From Arthrobacter sp. AZCC_0090 (GTDB lineage Bacteria > Actinomycetota > Actinomycetes > Actinomycetales > Micrococcaceae), in contig NZ_JACHEE010000003.1 in NCBI RefSeq assembly GCF_014207375.1, forward strand, positions 1-64,000: a stretch of DNA of 64,000 bases, written 5' to 3'. The notes below the pieces were generated by a model that was not told the origin of the DNA, did no database searches, and worked only from the letters and a program-made list of their open reading frames with translations. Positions 16,936 through 24,652 of the stretch are shown in pieces (the first letter of the stretch is position 1; the number at the start of each line of letters is the position of its first letter). Both the position numbers and the translations under genes were made by a program.

Positions 16936-17793
16936 ATGTCAATGAGTACCAGCCAGCCCCAGGTTCCGAGTCCAGATGCCAATGGCAAGGCGACGAGCAA
17001 CGGATCAGCGGCGCCAGCCGCCGCCGTTGCCGCAGATGCGCCAGCCAAGCACAAAGGCCCCCTGGAGCTTCGGCGCAAACAGGCCGCTATGCCAATGTCG
17101 GACCAACGACTCCTGGACACGCGGGGAGCCGACCACTTCATTCACACGGACCCGTGGCGCGTACTGCGCATCCAGAGTGAATTCGTTGAAGGCTTCGGTG
17201 CGCTCGCCGAGCTTGGTCCCGCCGTAAGCGTCTTTGGCTCCGCCCGTACCAAGCCGGGCACCGGCTATTACGATATGGGCGTGCAGGTTGGCCGTCACCT
17301 TGCCGAAGCAGGCGTCGCCGTCATCACTGGCGGAGGCCCGGGATCCATGGAAGCTGCCAACAGGGGTGCCGTGGAAGGCAACGGGGTTTCCGTCGGGCTG
17401 GGCATCGAACTGCCCTTTGAACAAGGCCTGAACCGCTGGGTGGACCTGGGTATCAACTTCAGGTACTTCTTCGCCCGCAAGACCATGTTCGTCAAGTACG
17501 CACAAGGGTTCATCGTCTTGCCGGGCGGTTTGGGAACGCTGGACGAACTGTTTGAAGCCATGGTTTTGGTGCAGACACGCAAAGTGACATCGTTCCCCAT
17601 CGTGCTGCTGGGAGTCGACTTCTGGAGCCCCATGATCGAATGGATCAAAGGGACGTTGGTGGCCGAAGGCATGGTTTCCGCGAAGGACCTGGACCTCATC
17701 CAACTCGTGGACGATCCCGCGGACGCCGTCCACCGTGTCCTGCACGGCGTCCCGCGGCCGCCCTCGACCAACGGCGACCAGCGCCCGGAGTAG
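16936..17793 (+). CDS. LOG-family protein (TIGR00730 type)
   Basis: A 285-residue protein of the LOG (Lonely guy)/lysine-decarboxylase-like family, enzymes that in characterised cases cleave the N-glycosidic bond of nucleoside 5'-monophosphates including cytokinin ribotides. It carries the two hallmark motifs: GGGPGSMEAANRGA (about residue 135) and PGGLGTLDELFEA (about residue 196), the PGGxGTxxE signature. The first about 60 residues are an Ala/Pro-rich variable extension. ATGs at 16936 and 16942 are both possible starts. An orthologue lies in the same general neighbourhood (dapE region) in mycobacteria. The substrate here is unknown. Confidence 0.9.
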   Translation: MSMSTSQPQVPSPDANGKATSNGSAAPAAAVAADAPAKHKGPLELRRKQAAMPMSDQRLLDTRGADHFIHTDPWRVLRIQSEFVEGFGALAELGPAVSVFGSARTKPGTGYYDMGVQVGRHLAEAGVAVITGGGPGSMEAANRGAVEGNGVSVGLGIELPFEQGLNRWVDLGINFRYFFARKTMFVKYAQGFIVLPGGLGTLDELFEAMVLVQTRKVTSFPIVLLGVDFWSPMIEWIKGTLVAEGMVSAKDLDLIQLVDDPADAVHRVLHGVPRPPSTNGDQRPE

Positions 17794-17829
17794 CCTGCCA
17801 GCAGTCAGCTCTCAGGTGAGTCTGGCACG

Positions 17830-18165
17830 ATGGTTATTGTGAGCTTCTTTCTGGTCTTTATCGCGATCGCCCTGGTCGGTGCGGTGTTGTTCCTCGGCGC
17901 CGGAATGGCGAAATCCAGCCGCGACTCCGGCGCAGGGTTGGATGAACCCGTCCCGAACCTGCCGCCGGTTCTGTTACCGGCCGGAGCCAAGGCGTCCGAC
18001 GTCGACCGCGTGCGTTTTGCGCTCGGATTGCGGGGCTACCGGATGGACCAGGTGGATGAGGTGCTCGATGAGCTGAGGGATCAGCTGACCATCCAGGAGA
18101 AGGAAATCGAACGGCTGAAAAGAGCCTTGGAAACAGCCGGGAATCCGGAAGAACCGAAGGCGTGA
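17830..18165 (+). CDS. DivIVA-domain single-pass membrane protein
   Basis: A 111-residue protein. Residues 1-24 are a hydrophobic membrane segment. After a Pro-rich linker comes a DivIVA-type motif, V-R-F-A-L-G-L-R-G-Y-R-M-D-Q-V-D-E-V-L-D (about residues 61-80, separated), and then a short coiled-coil end. DivIVA domains recognise negatively curved membrane and recruit polar or septal growth proteins; a role in cell growth is inferred. The stop overlaps the GTG start of the mannosyltransferase gene by four bases, so the pair is coupled. The start is 36 bases after the LOG gene stop. Confidence 0.85.
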   Translation: MVIVSFFLVFIAIALVGAVLFLGAGMAKSSRDSGAGLDEPVPNLPPVLLPAGAKASDVDRVRFALGLRGYRMDQVDEVLDELRDQLTIQEKEIERLKRALETAGNPEEPKA

Positions 18166-19454
18166 CGCAGTCGCTCGAAGCGCGGCCGCCGCTGGGAAGA
18201 CTGGGCCGCGTCGCAGCCCATGCTGCGAGCTGGCCGTGGTGGGTTCAAGTCACCCTCGTCTACATCGCCGCGAGGCTCGTGAGCGCTTGTATTTTCATGG
18301 CTGCGGCATTGCAGCAAGGCGTCAATCCGTGGTTCCCGCCCGCGCCCGACTACTGGAACTTCATCACTATCTGGGATGGGCGCTGGTACGCCGAAGCGGC
18401 GAACAACGGCTATCCGTCCGTTCTGCCCCTTAACGCGAGCGGGAATGTCGCTGAAAATTCGTGGGCGTTCTACGCCCTGTTTCCCTACCTCGGCAGGGCC
18501 CTCGGTGCCATCACGGGATTGGCGACCCTTCCGGCCTTGACGGCCATTGCCATGGTAGCCGGGCTTGTGGCGGCCATGGTCGTTTACAAACTATTCCGGG
18601 ACTACGCCGGGCGCCGCACAGCGCTCTGGGGAGTGGTCTTCTTCTCGACATTTCCCGTCTCGCCCGTCCTGCAGGTACCTTACGCGGAATCCCTCAATCT
18701 CCTGCTGCTGGCGGGATCGCTTCTGCTTGTGGTGCGCCGAAAATACCTCGCAGCGATGCCCGTGGTACTGCTCATGTGCCTGTCGCGGCCCACCGGCCTG
18801 CCCTTCGCGGCCATGGCGGGCCTGCTCCTGCTGCAGCACCTCTGGCAAAGGTTTGGACGCCCCCCAAGGCAAGCCGCTGTGCCCACGGAACTGTCCGTTC
18901 CCGCCGTCGGGCCTGTTCCCCCAGCCCCGACGGTTCCCACGTTCCGGGAACTCGCATCGCTTGCGGCGCTTGTGGTGGTCAGTGCGGCAGGGGCTCTAGC
19001 TTGGCCGGCCATAGCCTGGGCTGCCACGGGGGATCCGCTGGCCTACACCAAAACCGAAACCGTGTGGCGCGGGGACGACCTCGTTCCGTTCAAACCGTGG
19101 TTCGATACCGGTCAAATGCTCTTCGGGCCAGTTCTCGGTATCTTGGCGCCGTTTGTGTTCGTCGCCGCCTTTGCCGCGCTGATGCTGAGCAAGCCGGTCC
19201 GGGCCCTGGGCACCGAGCTGAGGCTATGGTGCACGTGTTACATGGGTTATCTTCTGGTCTTCCTGCACCCTCAGACGAGTACGTTCCGGATGCTCCTGCC
19301 CTTGTTCCCACTGGCGCTCAGCGCGGCGTGGTTGTCCCGCTCGAGGGCTTACCGGGGCACGGTGGTGCTCATGTTCGTCCTGCTCCAGATCGTCTGGATT
19401 GTCTGGCTCTGGGCGTGGGCGCCGCTGCCGGGCGGCGGCGACTATCCACCGTGA
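18162..19454 (+). CDS. Membrane mannosyltransferase, PIG-V-like
   Basis: A 430-residue polytopic protein with about ten hydrophobic segments. The N-terminal luminal-type loop carries W-D-G-R-W-Y-A-E-A-A-N-N-G-Y-P (about residues 70-84), the conserved W-D-x-x-W-Y signature of PIG-V/GT-C-like mannosyltransferases that use polyprenyl-phosphate-mannose. In actinobacteria such proteins add mannose to envelope glycolipids or to related glycans. A Pro/Thr-rich loop at about residues 235-260 separates the two halves. It starts at a GTG overlapping the DivIVA-domain gene stop. The precise acceptor is unknown. Confidence 0.8.
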   Translation: MTQSLEARPPLGRLGRVAAHAASWPWWVQVTLVYIAARLVSACIFMAAALQQGVNPWFPPAPDYWNFITIWDGRWYAEAANNGYPSVLPLNASGNVAENSWAFYALFPYLGRALGAITGLATLPALTAIAMVAGLVAAMVVYKLFRDYAGRRTALWGVVFFSTFPVSPVLQVPYAESLNLLLLAGSLLLVVRRKYLAAMPVVLLMCLSRPTGLPFAAMAGLLLLQHLWQRFGRPPRQAAVPTELSVPAVGPVPPAPTVPTFRELASLAALVVVSAAGALAWPAIAWAATGDPLAYTKTETVWRGDDLVPFKPWFDTGQMLFGPVLGILAPFVFVAAFAALMLSKPVRALGTELRLWCTCYMGYLLVFLHPQTSTFRMLLPLFPLALSAAWLSRSRAYRGTVVLMFVLLQIVWIVWLWAWAPLPGGGDYPP

Positions 19455-19685
19455 CTCCGCGCGACGTTTGGCCTGTTCAAGCGTGATCACGGCCCGACGG
19501 GAAAAATCCATCAATTAGCTACGGGCGGGTAATTACGAGATAATGGACACAAGCAAGGACAAAAAGCACCCTCGGGTGCTCGGCGACGACGACTGAACTG
19601 CCATGACTGTCGACGCCGTACATTCCACGCGGAGCCAGCCCGGCCGGGTTGGCGGGATTTGGGACAACTGGAGGGGATTTTCCTA

Positions 19686-19853
19686 ATGGCGGCTATGAAA
19701 CCACGTACTGGCGACGGCCCTATGGAAGTAACCAAAGAGGGCCGCAGCCTGATCATGCGTGTGCCGCTCGAAGGCGGAGGACGGCTAGTGGTCGAGCTCA
19801 ACGCAGCAGAAGCGGCGAACCTCAAGGAATGCCTCGTAGGCGTTACCGAATAG
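19686..19853 (+). CDS. DUF3117 family small protein
   Basis: A 55-residue protein beginning MAAMKPRTGDGPMEVTKEG and continuing R-V-P-L-E-G-G-G-R-L-V-V-E-L, nearly identical to the actinobacterial DUF3117 family (M. tuberculosis Rv1211). The ATG at 19686 follows GGAGGGGA at proper spacing; an upstream in-frame ATG at 19659 is not needed. The function is unknown despite strong conservation. In mycobacteria it also lies a few genes before the O-methyltransferase/sigE block. About 230 bases of non-coding DNA precede it, including GAGATAAT near 19537, a possible -10. Confidence 0.9.
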   Translation: MAAMKPRTGDGPMEVTKEGRSLIMRVPLEGGGRLVVELNAAEAANLKECLVGVTE

Positions 19854-19862
19854 ATTCACTGG

Positions 19863-19896
19863 GCAGGGCCCGGCGGAAGTGCCGGCGCCCTGCTTT
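19863..19896. terminator. Hairpin between convergent DUF3117 and methyltransferase genes
   Basis: GCAGGGCCCGGC (19863-19874) pairs with GCCGGCGCCCTGC (19881-19893) with one bulged base, followed by TTT. It sits 10 bases after the DUF3117 stop and 29 bases from the methyltransferase stop. Confidence 0.65.
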
Positions 19897-19924
19897 CATG
19901 TTTAAGGTTGATTCCTCGTGCAGG

Positions 19925-20557
19925 CTACTTCTTGACCGCAACCAGCAAGCCGTCACCTGTGGGAAGCATCGCGGAAGAGAGCCGTTCGTCGTCGCGGATG
20001 GCCTTGCCGATCTGGCGTAGCACCACGGTAGTGCTGTCCCTGGCGGCCGGGTTGGAAACCTTGTCCTTGTCCAGAGCGTCATTGATGACCAGCGTTCCGC
20101 CCGACTTCAGCAACCTGATGGCTTGCTCAACGTAGCCGGGGAAGTTCGGTTTGTCAGCATCGATGAACACGAGGTCGTACGCGGAATCTGTAAGGCGTGG
20201 CAAGACGTCGGCTGCACGGCCGGAGATGGTCCGGGTGCGGTTCGCGGGGCTGCCGGATTCCAAGAAGGCCTCCCGGGCGGCCTTGAGGTGTTCGACGTCG
20301 ACATCAATGGTGGTCAGGACAGCCTGCGGGCTGAGGCCGCGCAGAAGGCACACCCCGGAGACTCCTGCCCCGGAACCGACCTCCACAACGGTCTGGGCCT
20401 TCGATGCCGCAGCCAGGACCGTCAGCACGGCGCCGACCCCGGGGCTGACAGGGCTGACGCCCAGCTCGAAGGAGCGTTCACGGGCGCGAAGCAACACGTC
20501 GTCCTCGGCAGGCAGATCTTCTGCATAGGACCAGCTGGTTGACTTGTCGGCACTCAT
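19925..20557 (-). CDS. SAM-dependent O-methyltransferase (class I)
   Basis: A 210-residue Rossmann-fold methyltransferase of the catechol/caffeoyl-CoA O-methyltransferase family. Motif I is VVEVGSGAGVSGVCLLRGL (about residues 58-76), then I-D-V-D-V-E-H, and the metal/active-site region D-L-V-F-I-D-A-D-K-P-N-F-P-G-Y, where the Asp residues bind a divalent metal. It is divergent from sigE, exactly as the mycobacterial orthologue Rv1220c is from SigE. The substrate is unknown. Confidence 0.88.
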   Translation of the reverse strand: MSADKSTSWSYAEDLPAEDDVLLRARERSFELGVSPVSPGVGAVLTVLAAASKAQTVVEVGSGAGVSGVCLLRGLSPQAVLTTIDVDVEHLKAAREAFLESGSPANRTRTISGRAADVLPRLTDSAYDLVFIDADKPNFPGYVEQAIRLLKSGGTLVINDALDKDKVSNPAARDSTTVVLRQIGKAIRDDERLSSAMLPTGDGLLVAVKK

Positions 20558-20840
20558 GGGGGTTCGCTTTCCAGGCAGAGGGGTATTGCTTCCAGACTAC
20601 TGTCTACGGGCCGCCCAGCCCGGACGCCCGCGGCCCGAAATTCTGTGTCTTCCCGGTGGCTTGCGGGTGTCCTTCGGATAGTGTTCGCTCTGCGGGAAAA
20701 GCGCGCCTGCGATCAGCAAACTTTCAGATAACACTGGGATGATGTATATCCGACCATCCAAGTGACGGTCGGCACCGAACTCCTGAGTGACCGGCAGGGT
20801 GTGACCGGCAGGATGACAAACAGTTTGAGGGGAGTGGACG
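20558..20840. promoter_or_regulatory. Divergent region upstream of sigE
   Basis: The 283 bases between the divergent O-methyltransferase and sigE genes presumably hold both promoters. A more A+T-rich stretch lies at about 20700-20760 (GATGATGTATATCC near 20740). The sigE start is preceded by TTGAGGGGAGTGG. I found no convincing sigma-E-type -35/-10 pair that would prove autoregulation. Confidence 0.3.
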
Positions 20841-21485
20841 ATGCGGGCATCAAGTGCTGCGCCAGTCCAGACAACGGCAGCAGTCCTGAGTTCCACCGAC
20901 ACGGCTCCGCCCGCGGAAGAATGGGTCAGGCCCAGTTGGGAAGAAGTGGTGGAAAACCACTCTGCCAAGGTCTTCCGCCTTGCCTATCGGCTAACGGGAA
21001 ACAAGTTCGACGCCGAGGACCTCACCCAGGAAGTCTTCGTCCGAGTTTTCCGTTCGCTCGAAAACTTTAAGCCAGGCACCCTCGACGGCTGGTTGCACCG
21101 CATCACCACCAACCTCTTCCTCGACCAGGCCCGCCGGAAGAGCCGCATCCGCTTCGATGCCTTGGCCGAGGACGCCGAATCCCGGCTGCCCGGGCGTGAA
21201 CCCGGACCTGAGCAGAGCTTCGAGCTGAACAACCTAGACCTCGACGTCCAGCGCGCCTTGGAAGAACTCCCGCCGGACTTTCGTGCCGCCGTCGTCCTTT
21301 GCGATCTTGAAGGCCTGTCCTACGACGAAGTCGCCGAAGCCCTGGGCGTGAAGCTCGGGACCGTCAGGTCCCGCATCCACCGAGGCCGGACCATGCTCCG
21401 CGAAAAGCTTGCCCACCGTGATCCGCGTCCGGTTCAAGCACGCAAGCCACGGCTTAAGATCCCGCGCATCGCCGGCCTCCTTTAG
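20841..21485 (+). CDS. sigE: ECF sigma factor SigE
   Basis: A 214-residue extracytoplasmic-function sigma factor for envelope and surface stress. Region 2 reads [11 protein letters not shown], then [18 protein letters not shown], and [12 protein letters not shown] (about residues 45-100). Region 4 contains [19 protein letters not shown] and the helix-turn-helix [20 protein letters not shown] (about residues 150-185). It is followed 6 bases later by its probable anti-sigma factor, and in turn by tatB and mrp, the order known for mycobacterial sigE-rseA-(htrA)-tatB. No htrA gene lies between here. Confidence 0.94.
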   Translation: MRASSAAPVQTTAAVLSSTDTAPPAEEWVRPSWEEVVENHSAKVFRLAYRLTGNKFDAEDLTQEVFVRVFRSLENFKPGTLDGWLHRITTNLFLDQARRKSRIRFDALAEDAESRLPGREPGPEQSFELNNLDLDVQRALEELPPDFRAAVVLCDLEGLSYDEVAEALGVKLGTVRSRIHRGRTMLREKLAHRDPRPVQARKPRLKIPRIAGLL

Positions 21486-21491
21486 TCGCCG

Positions 21492-22397
21492 ATGGGTTTA
21501 CTGAACGGAAGGCGTGGCTTGAATCGGGGAAACATCCGGCACAGCCGCGCCCCCGGCCACTTGCAGGAATGCTCTGAATGCCAAGCCGCAGTGCTCCGGG
21601 AACGGCAGTATCTGGAACGGCTTCGCCGTGCCGCCGTCCCCGAAGCCAGCCAGGATTTCACCAACCGGTTGATCGAACACACCCAACGCTTGGCACAATC
21701 CGAGTCCCCCGACCGCCCGGTGCCCCAGCGAAGCGTGCGGCGCGGCATCCGGCTGGTCAGCGTCACGGCGAGCGGGCTCGCTGTCAGTGCCGGAATCCTT
21801 GCGGTGACGGCCTACGCGCTTGGCGGCGAAGTCGCGCCACCGGCGTCGAACCGCGGAGAGCAGGAAGTCCGGACCTTGGTCGGTTCGAGCGTGGCAGGGA
21901 ACGCGGACCAGCAGCTCCCCGTGACGGGTTCGCAGCTGAGCCTGCCGGTCACCGTGGCGGGAACTGTCGGCCTGAGTGAGCAGCAGCTGTCGGAACTTCG
22001 GAAAGACGGCTGGGCGTGCCCCGAGATGGCAAGTATGGGTTACCACGTGGTTTCCGCCCGGGCCATGATGCAGGACGGGCACCCGGCAGTGGAGCTGCAC
22101 CTTAGCAACGGTGACCATCACGCGACCCTGGTGGAGGAGCACCTCGAGGGTAGCGGCACGTCCGGGACCCAGCTTTCCATCACCCGGGGAGCTCCGTGGC
22201 AGGCAGTCTACGCCTCGCCGGTGGCCGTGCTGCGCTATTCCTCCGATGTGCCTGCCGATCAAGCTGCCGGAGCCATTCCTGAACTCGTGAAGGCGGGCGA
22301 TTCACTGGCTGCCGTGCCCGCCGCCAGCACCGCAGGCACATGGAATGAACGGCTGCAGCGGGGACTCCGTGCCCTGGCCGGCCTGGCAGGTTTCTGA
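21492..22397 (+). CDS. Membrane anti-sigma factor (RseA-like)
   Basis: A 301-residue product directly after sigE. The N-terminus holds the zinc-binding anti-sigma signature H-L-Q-E-C-S-E-C (His23, Cys27, Cys30), followed by a charged helix (RERQYLERLRRA). A membrane segment lies at about residues 88-107, and about 190 residues lie outside the membrane. It is expected to hold SigE inactive until envelope stress. The part before the zinc motif is short and basic, without the usual acidic first helix, so either the ATG at 21492 is not the true start or the domain is divergent. The position only 6 bases after sigE supports coupled expression. Confidence 0.8.
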   Translation: MGLLNGRRGLNRGNIRHSRAPGHLQECSECQAAVLRERQYLERLRRAAVPEASQDFTNRLIEHTQRLAQSESPDRPVPQRSVRRGIRLVSVTASGLAVSAGILAVTAYALGGEVAPPASNRGEQEVRTLVGSSVAGNADQQLPVTGSQLSLPVTVAGTVGLSEQQLSELRKDGWACPEMASMGYHVVSARAMMQDGHPAVELHLSNGDHHATLVEEHLEGSGTSGTQLSITRGAPWQAVYASPVAVLRYSSDVPADQAAGAIPELVKAGDSLAAVPAASTAGTWNERLQRGLRALAGLAGF

Positions 22398-22428
22398 GCG
22401 GGCTAACGGACAAGGTAATCTTCGATAC

Positions 22429-22812
22429 GTGTTTGGAATCAATGGCCCGGAGTTTCTGATCCTGCTGATCATCGGCGTAATCGTGATCGGTCCCAGCCGT
22501 TTGCCCGAATACACCCGGAAGTTGGCGAATCTGGTCAAGGAACTGCGGCGTATGGCCTCCGGTGCCCGTGAGCAGATCAAAGAAGAAGTCGGCATCGACA
22601 TCGATGAAGTCGACTGGAAGAAATATGACCCGCGTCAGTACGATCCGCGCCGGATCATCAAGGAAGCACTGCTCGACGACGACCCCAAGCCCGTCAGCGC
22701 CGGTGCACCTGTCGCTGCAGTCGCCGAGGACGCCGCGCCGAAGGCTCCTGAGAGGGTTGTAGAACGGCTTTCCGTCGGGGAGGAGGCACCCTTCGACTCG
22801 GAGGCTACCTAA
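22429..22812 (+). CDS. tatB: Sec-independent (Tat) translocase component TatB
   Basis: A 127-residue protein with an N-terminal membrane helix F-G-I-N-G-P-E-F-L-I-L-L-I-I-G-V-I-V-I-G-P (separated), an amphipathic helix (R-L-P-E-Y-T-R-K-L-A-N-L-V-K-E-L-R-R-M) and a charged, acidic C-terminal tail. The N-terminal Glu-Phe start of the helix and the G-P hinge are diagnostic of TatA/TatB; the length and the sigE context favour TatB. It forms the signal-recognition part of the twin-arginine export complex with TatC, encoded elsewhere. GTG 22429 is the start; the in-frame ATG at 22345 lies inside the preceding gene. Confidence 0.92.
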   Translation: MFGINGPEFLILLIIGVIVIGPSRLPEYTRKLANLVKELRRMASGAREQIKEEVGIDIDEVDWKKYDPRQYDPRRIIKEALLDDDPKPVSAGAPVAAVAEDAAPKAPERVVERLSVGEEAPFDSEAT

Positions 22813-22814
22813 AG

Positions 22815-23942
22815 CTATTTTGGTTGGATCCCAAGGGACATTCCCGCCAGGCCGCGGGGCTTGGCGTTGAGTTTGCCCGCGATGCTTTGAAGAGCCTGTG
22901 CTGCGGCCGTCTCCGGAGCCGTCAACACCACTGGGCGCCCCGCGTCGCCGCCTTCGCGCAAGCGGATATCCAAGGGGATCTGTCCCAGCAGCGGTACATC
23001 GGTTCCGACGGCGGCACTCAGCCGCTCAGCCAGGACCAGCCCGCCGCCGCTCCCGAACAATTCCATCCGGCCGCCGTCGGGCATCTCCAAGAAGGACATG
23101 TTCTCCACGACCCCTGCAAGCTTTTGGCCGGTCTGCGTTGCGATGGTCCCTGCCCTCTCGGCAACATCGGCTGCGGCGGCCTGTGGGGTGGTCACCACGA
23201 GGATCTCGGCGTTGGGAAGCAACTGCGCCACTGAGATGGCGATGTCTCCAGTGCCGGGGGGCAGATCCAGGAACAGGGCATCGAGGTCGCCGAAATAGAC
23301 GTCAGTGAGGAATTGCTCCAAGGCCCGGTGCAACATGGGACCACGCCAGGCCACTGCTTTGTTACCGGAAACAAACATGCCAATGGAGATCACCTTCACG
23401 CCGTAGGCAACCGGCGGGAGGATCATGTCGTCCACGCGTGTGGGCTGCTGCGTGATGCCCATGAGGGCCGGGACGGAGAAACCGTGGACATCGGCGTCGA
23501 CGATCCCCACGCGAAGCCCCTGGGCTGCAAGGGCGCACGCAAGGTTGACGGTCACCGAGGACTTTCCCACGCCGCCTTTGCCGCTGGCCACCGCAAATAC
23601 CTTCGTCAGCGAGCCCGGTTCGTTGAAGGGAATTCCGCGTTGCCCGCCAGCGCCACGCAGCCGTTCCTTGAGGGCATCGCGTTGTTCCTGCGTCATGACC
23701 TTGAGCTCGACATCGACGCCGGTTACTCCCGGAACCCGAGTGAGGGCGGCGGTGGCGTCGGCCGTGATGGTGTCACGCAGGGGACACCCGGCGATGGTCA
23801 GCAACACAGCAACCCGGACCGTTCCGTCCGCACTGGTTTCTACCGAATCCAGCATTCCCAACTCAGTGATGGGACGGCGGAGTTCGGGATCGATGACGGT
23901 TGCCAAGGCAGCGTTGAGGGCCTCGACGGATGGTGTGCTCAT
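22815..23942 (-). CDS. mrp: Iron-sulfur cluster carrier ATPase Mrp/ApbC
   Basis: A 375-residue protein with an N-terminal MIP18 (DUF59) domain (D-P-E-L-R-R-P-I-T-E-L-G-M, about residues 17-29) and a deviant-Walker P-loop ATPase domain (ASGKGGVGKSSVTVNLACAL, about residue 118). D-A-D-V-H-G-F-S-V-P and L-F-L-D-L-P-P-G-T-G-D follow. Such proteins bind and transfer Fe-S clusters. Members of the ApbC type usually carry a C-terminal CxxC; I do not see one here, and only isolated Cys such as that in the N-terminal A-G-C-P-L-R-D are visible. It converges on tatB with only 2 bases between stops, so no terminator fits there. Confidence 0.9.
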   Translation of the reverse strand: MSTPSVEALNAALATVIDPELRRPITELGMLDSVETSADGTVRVAVLLTIAGCPLRDTITADATAALTRVPGVTGVDVELKVMTQEQRDALKERLRGAGGQRGIPFNEPGSLTKVFAVASGKGGVGKSSVTVNLACALAAQGLRVGIVDADVHGFSVPALMGITQQPTRVDDMILPPVAYGVKVISIGMFVSGNKAVAWRGPMLHRALEQFLTDVYFGDLDALFLDLPPGTGDIAISVAQLLPNAEILVVTTPQAAAADVAERAGTIATQTGQKLAGVVENMSFLEMPDGGRMELFGSGGGLVLAERLSAAVGTDVPLLGQIPLDIRLREGGDAGRPVVLTAPETAAAQALQSIAGKLNAKPRGLAGMSLGIQPK

Positions 23943-23953
23943 GGGGTGGATGT

Positions 23954-24652
23954 TCAGCTTTCAGGCTGGTCGGAACCTGAATGCGGCCTCGGCGAGGTTC
24001 CGACGGTCGAGAGTCCGGATTCAGGTTGCGTGGCGCTGGAATGCGCAGGGTGGATTTTGGGGATCTGCTGTGTGCGGGGATTGCGCTGTTTGTCGCGCTT
24101 GTCCTTGACTTTGTCCTTGGCTTTCTCGCCGCCGTTGGAGCCATTTGAATTGTTCGTACCCAGCTCTTCCTGGGCTTCAAGCAGATCGGACAGCAGCGAG
24201 CGGAGTTCGGCGCGCACGTAGTCCCTCGTGGCGACTTCGCGCAGGACGATGCGAAGAGCGGCGACCTCACGGGTCAGGTATTCCGTGTCGGCCAGGTTGC
24301 GCTCATCGCGTGCCCTGTCCTGCTCGATCGTTACCCGGTCCCTGTCGTCTTGGCGGTTCTGTGCCAACAGGATCAGCGGTGCTGCGTAGGACGCCTGCGT
24401 GGAGAAGAAGAGATTGAGGAGGATGAACGGGTAGGGATCCCATTGGAAGCCGAATAAGCCGACAACGTTGAACGCGATCCAGACGACGACGAAGATCGTC
24501 ATGTAGAATAGGAAATTCGCCGTGCCCATGTAGCGGGCAAAGCGCTCGGCAAATCGGCCGAAAGCATCGGGATCATTGCCAAAATTCGGCAGCATACGGG
24601 AACGCAGCTCAAGCGGGGTGTCCAGGCCTCCGCTAGTGGGCTTCTCAGCCAA
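23954..24652 (-). CDS. DUF1003 membrane protein
   Basis: A 232-residue protein. The core has the DUF1003 pattern: two membrane helices (F-L-F-Y-M-T-I-F-V-V-V-W and P-F-I-L-L-N-L-F-F-S-T-Q-A-S-Y-A-A-P-L-I-L), then Q-N-R-Q-D-D-R-D-R and a long charged helix. The C-terminal tail is Asn/Ser/Lys-rich and disordered-looking. It overlaps the upstream MgtE-N/CBS gene by eight bases (start 24652, upstream stop at 24645), a coupling also seen in mycobacteria (Rv1231c-Rv1232c). The function is unknown; the association hints at a divalent-metal role. Confidence 0.85.
   Translation of the reverse strand: MAEKPTSGGLDTPLELRSRMLPNFGNDPDAFGRFAERFARYMGTANFLFYMTIFVVVWIAFNVVGLFGFQWDPYPFILLNLFFSTQASYAAPLILLAQNRQDDRDRVTIEQDRARDERNLADTEYLTREVAALRIVLREVATRDYVRAELRSLLSDLLEAQEELGTNNSNGSNGGEKAKDKVKDKRDKQRNPRTQQIPKIHPAHSSATQPESGLSTVGTSPRPHSGSDQPES

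Noticed and set aside
22815..24652. mrp and DUF1003 as a defence-like operon
   Set aside because: These are conserved housekeeping or core genes with known actinobacterial synteny; nothing suggests a defence system.
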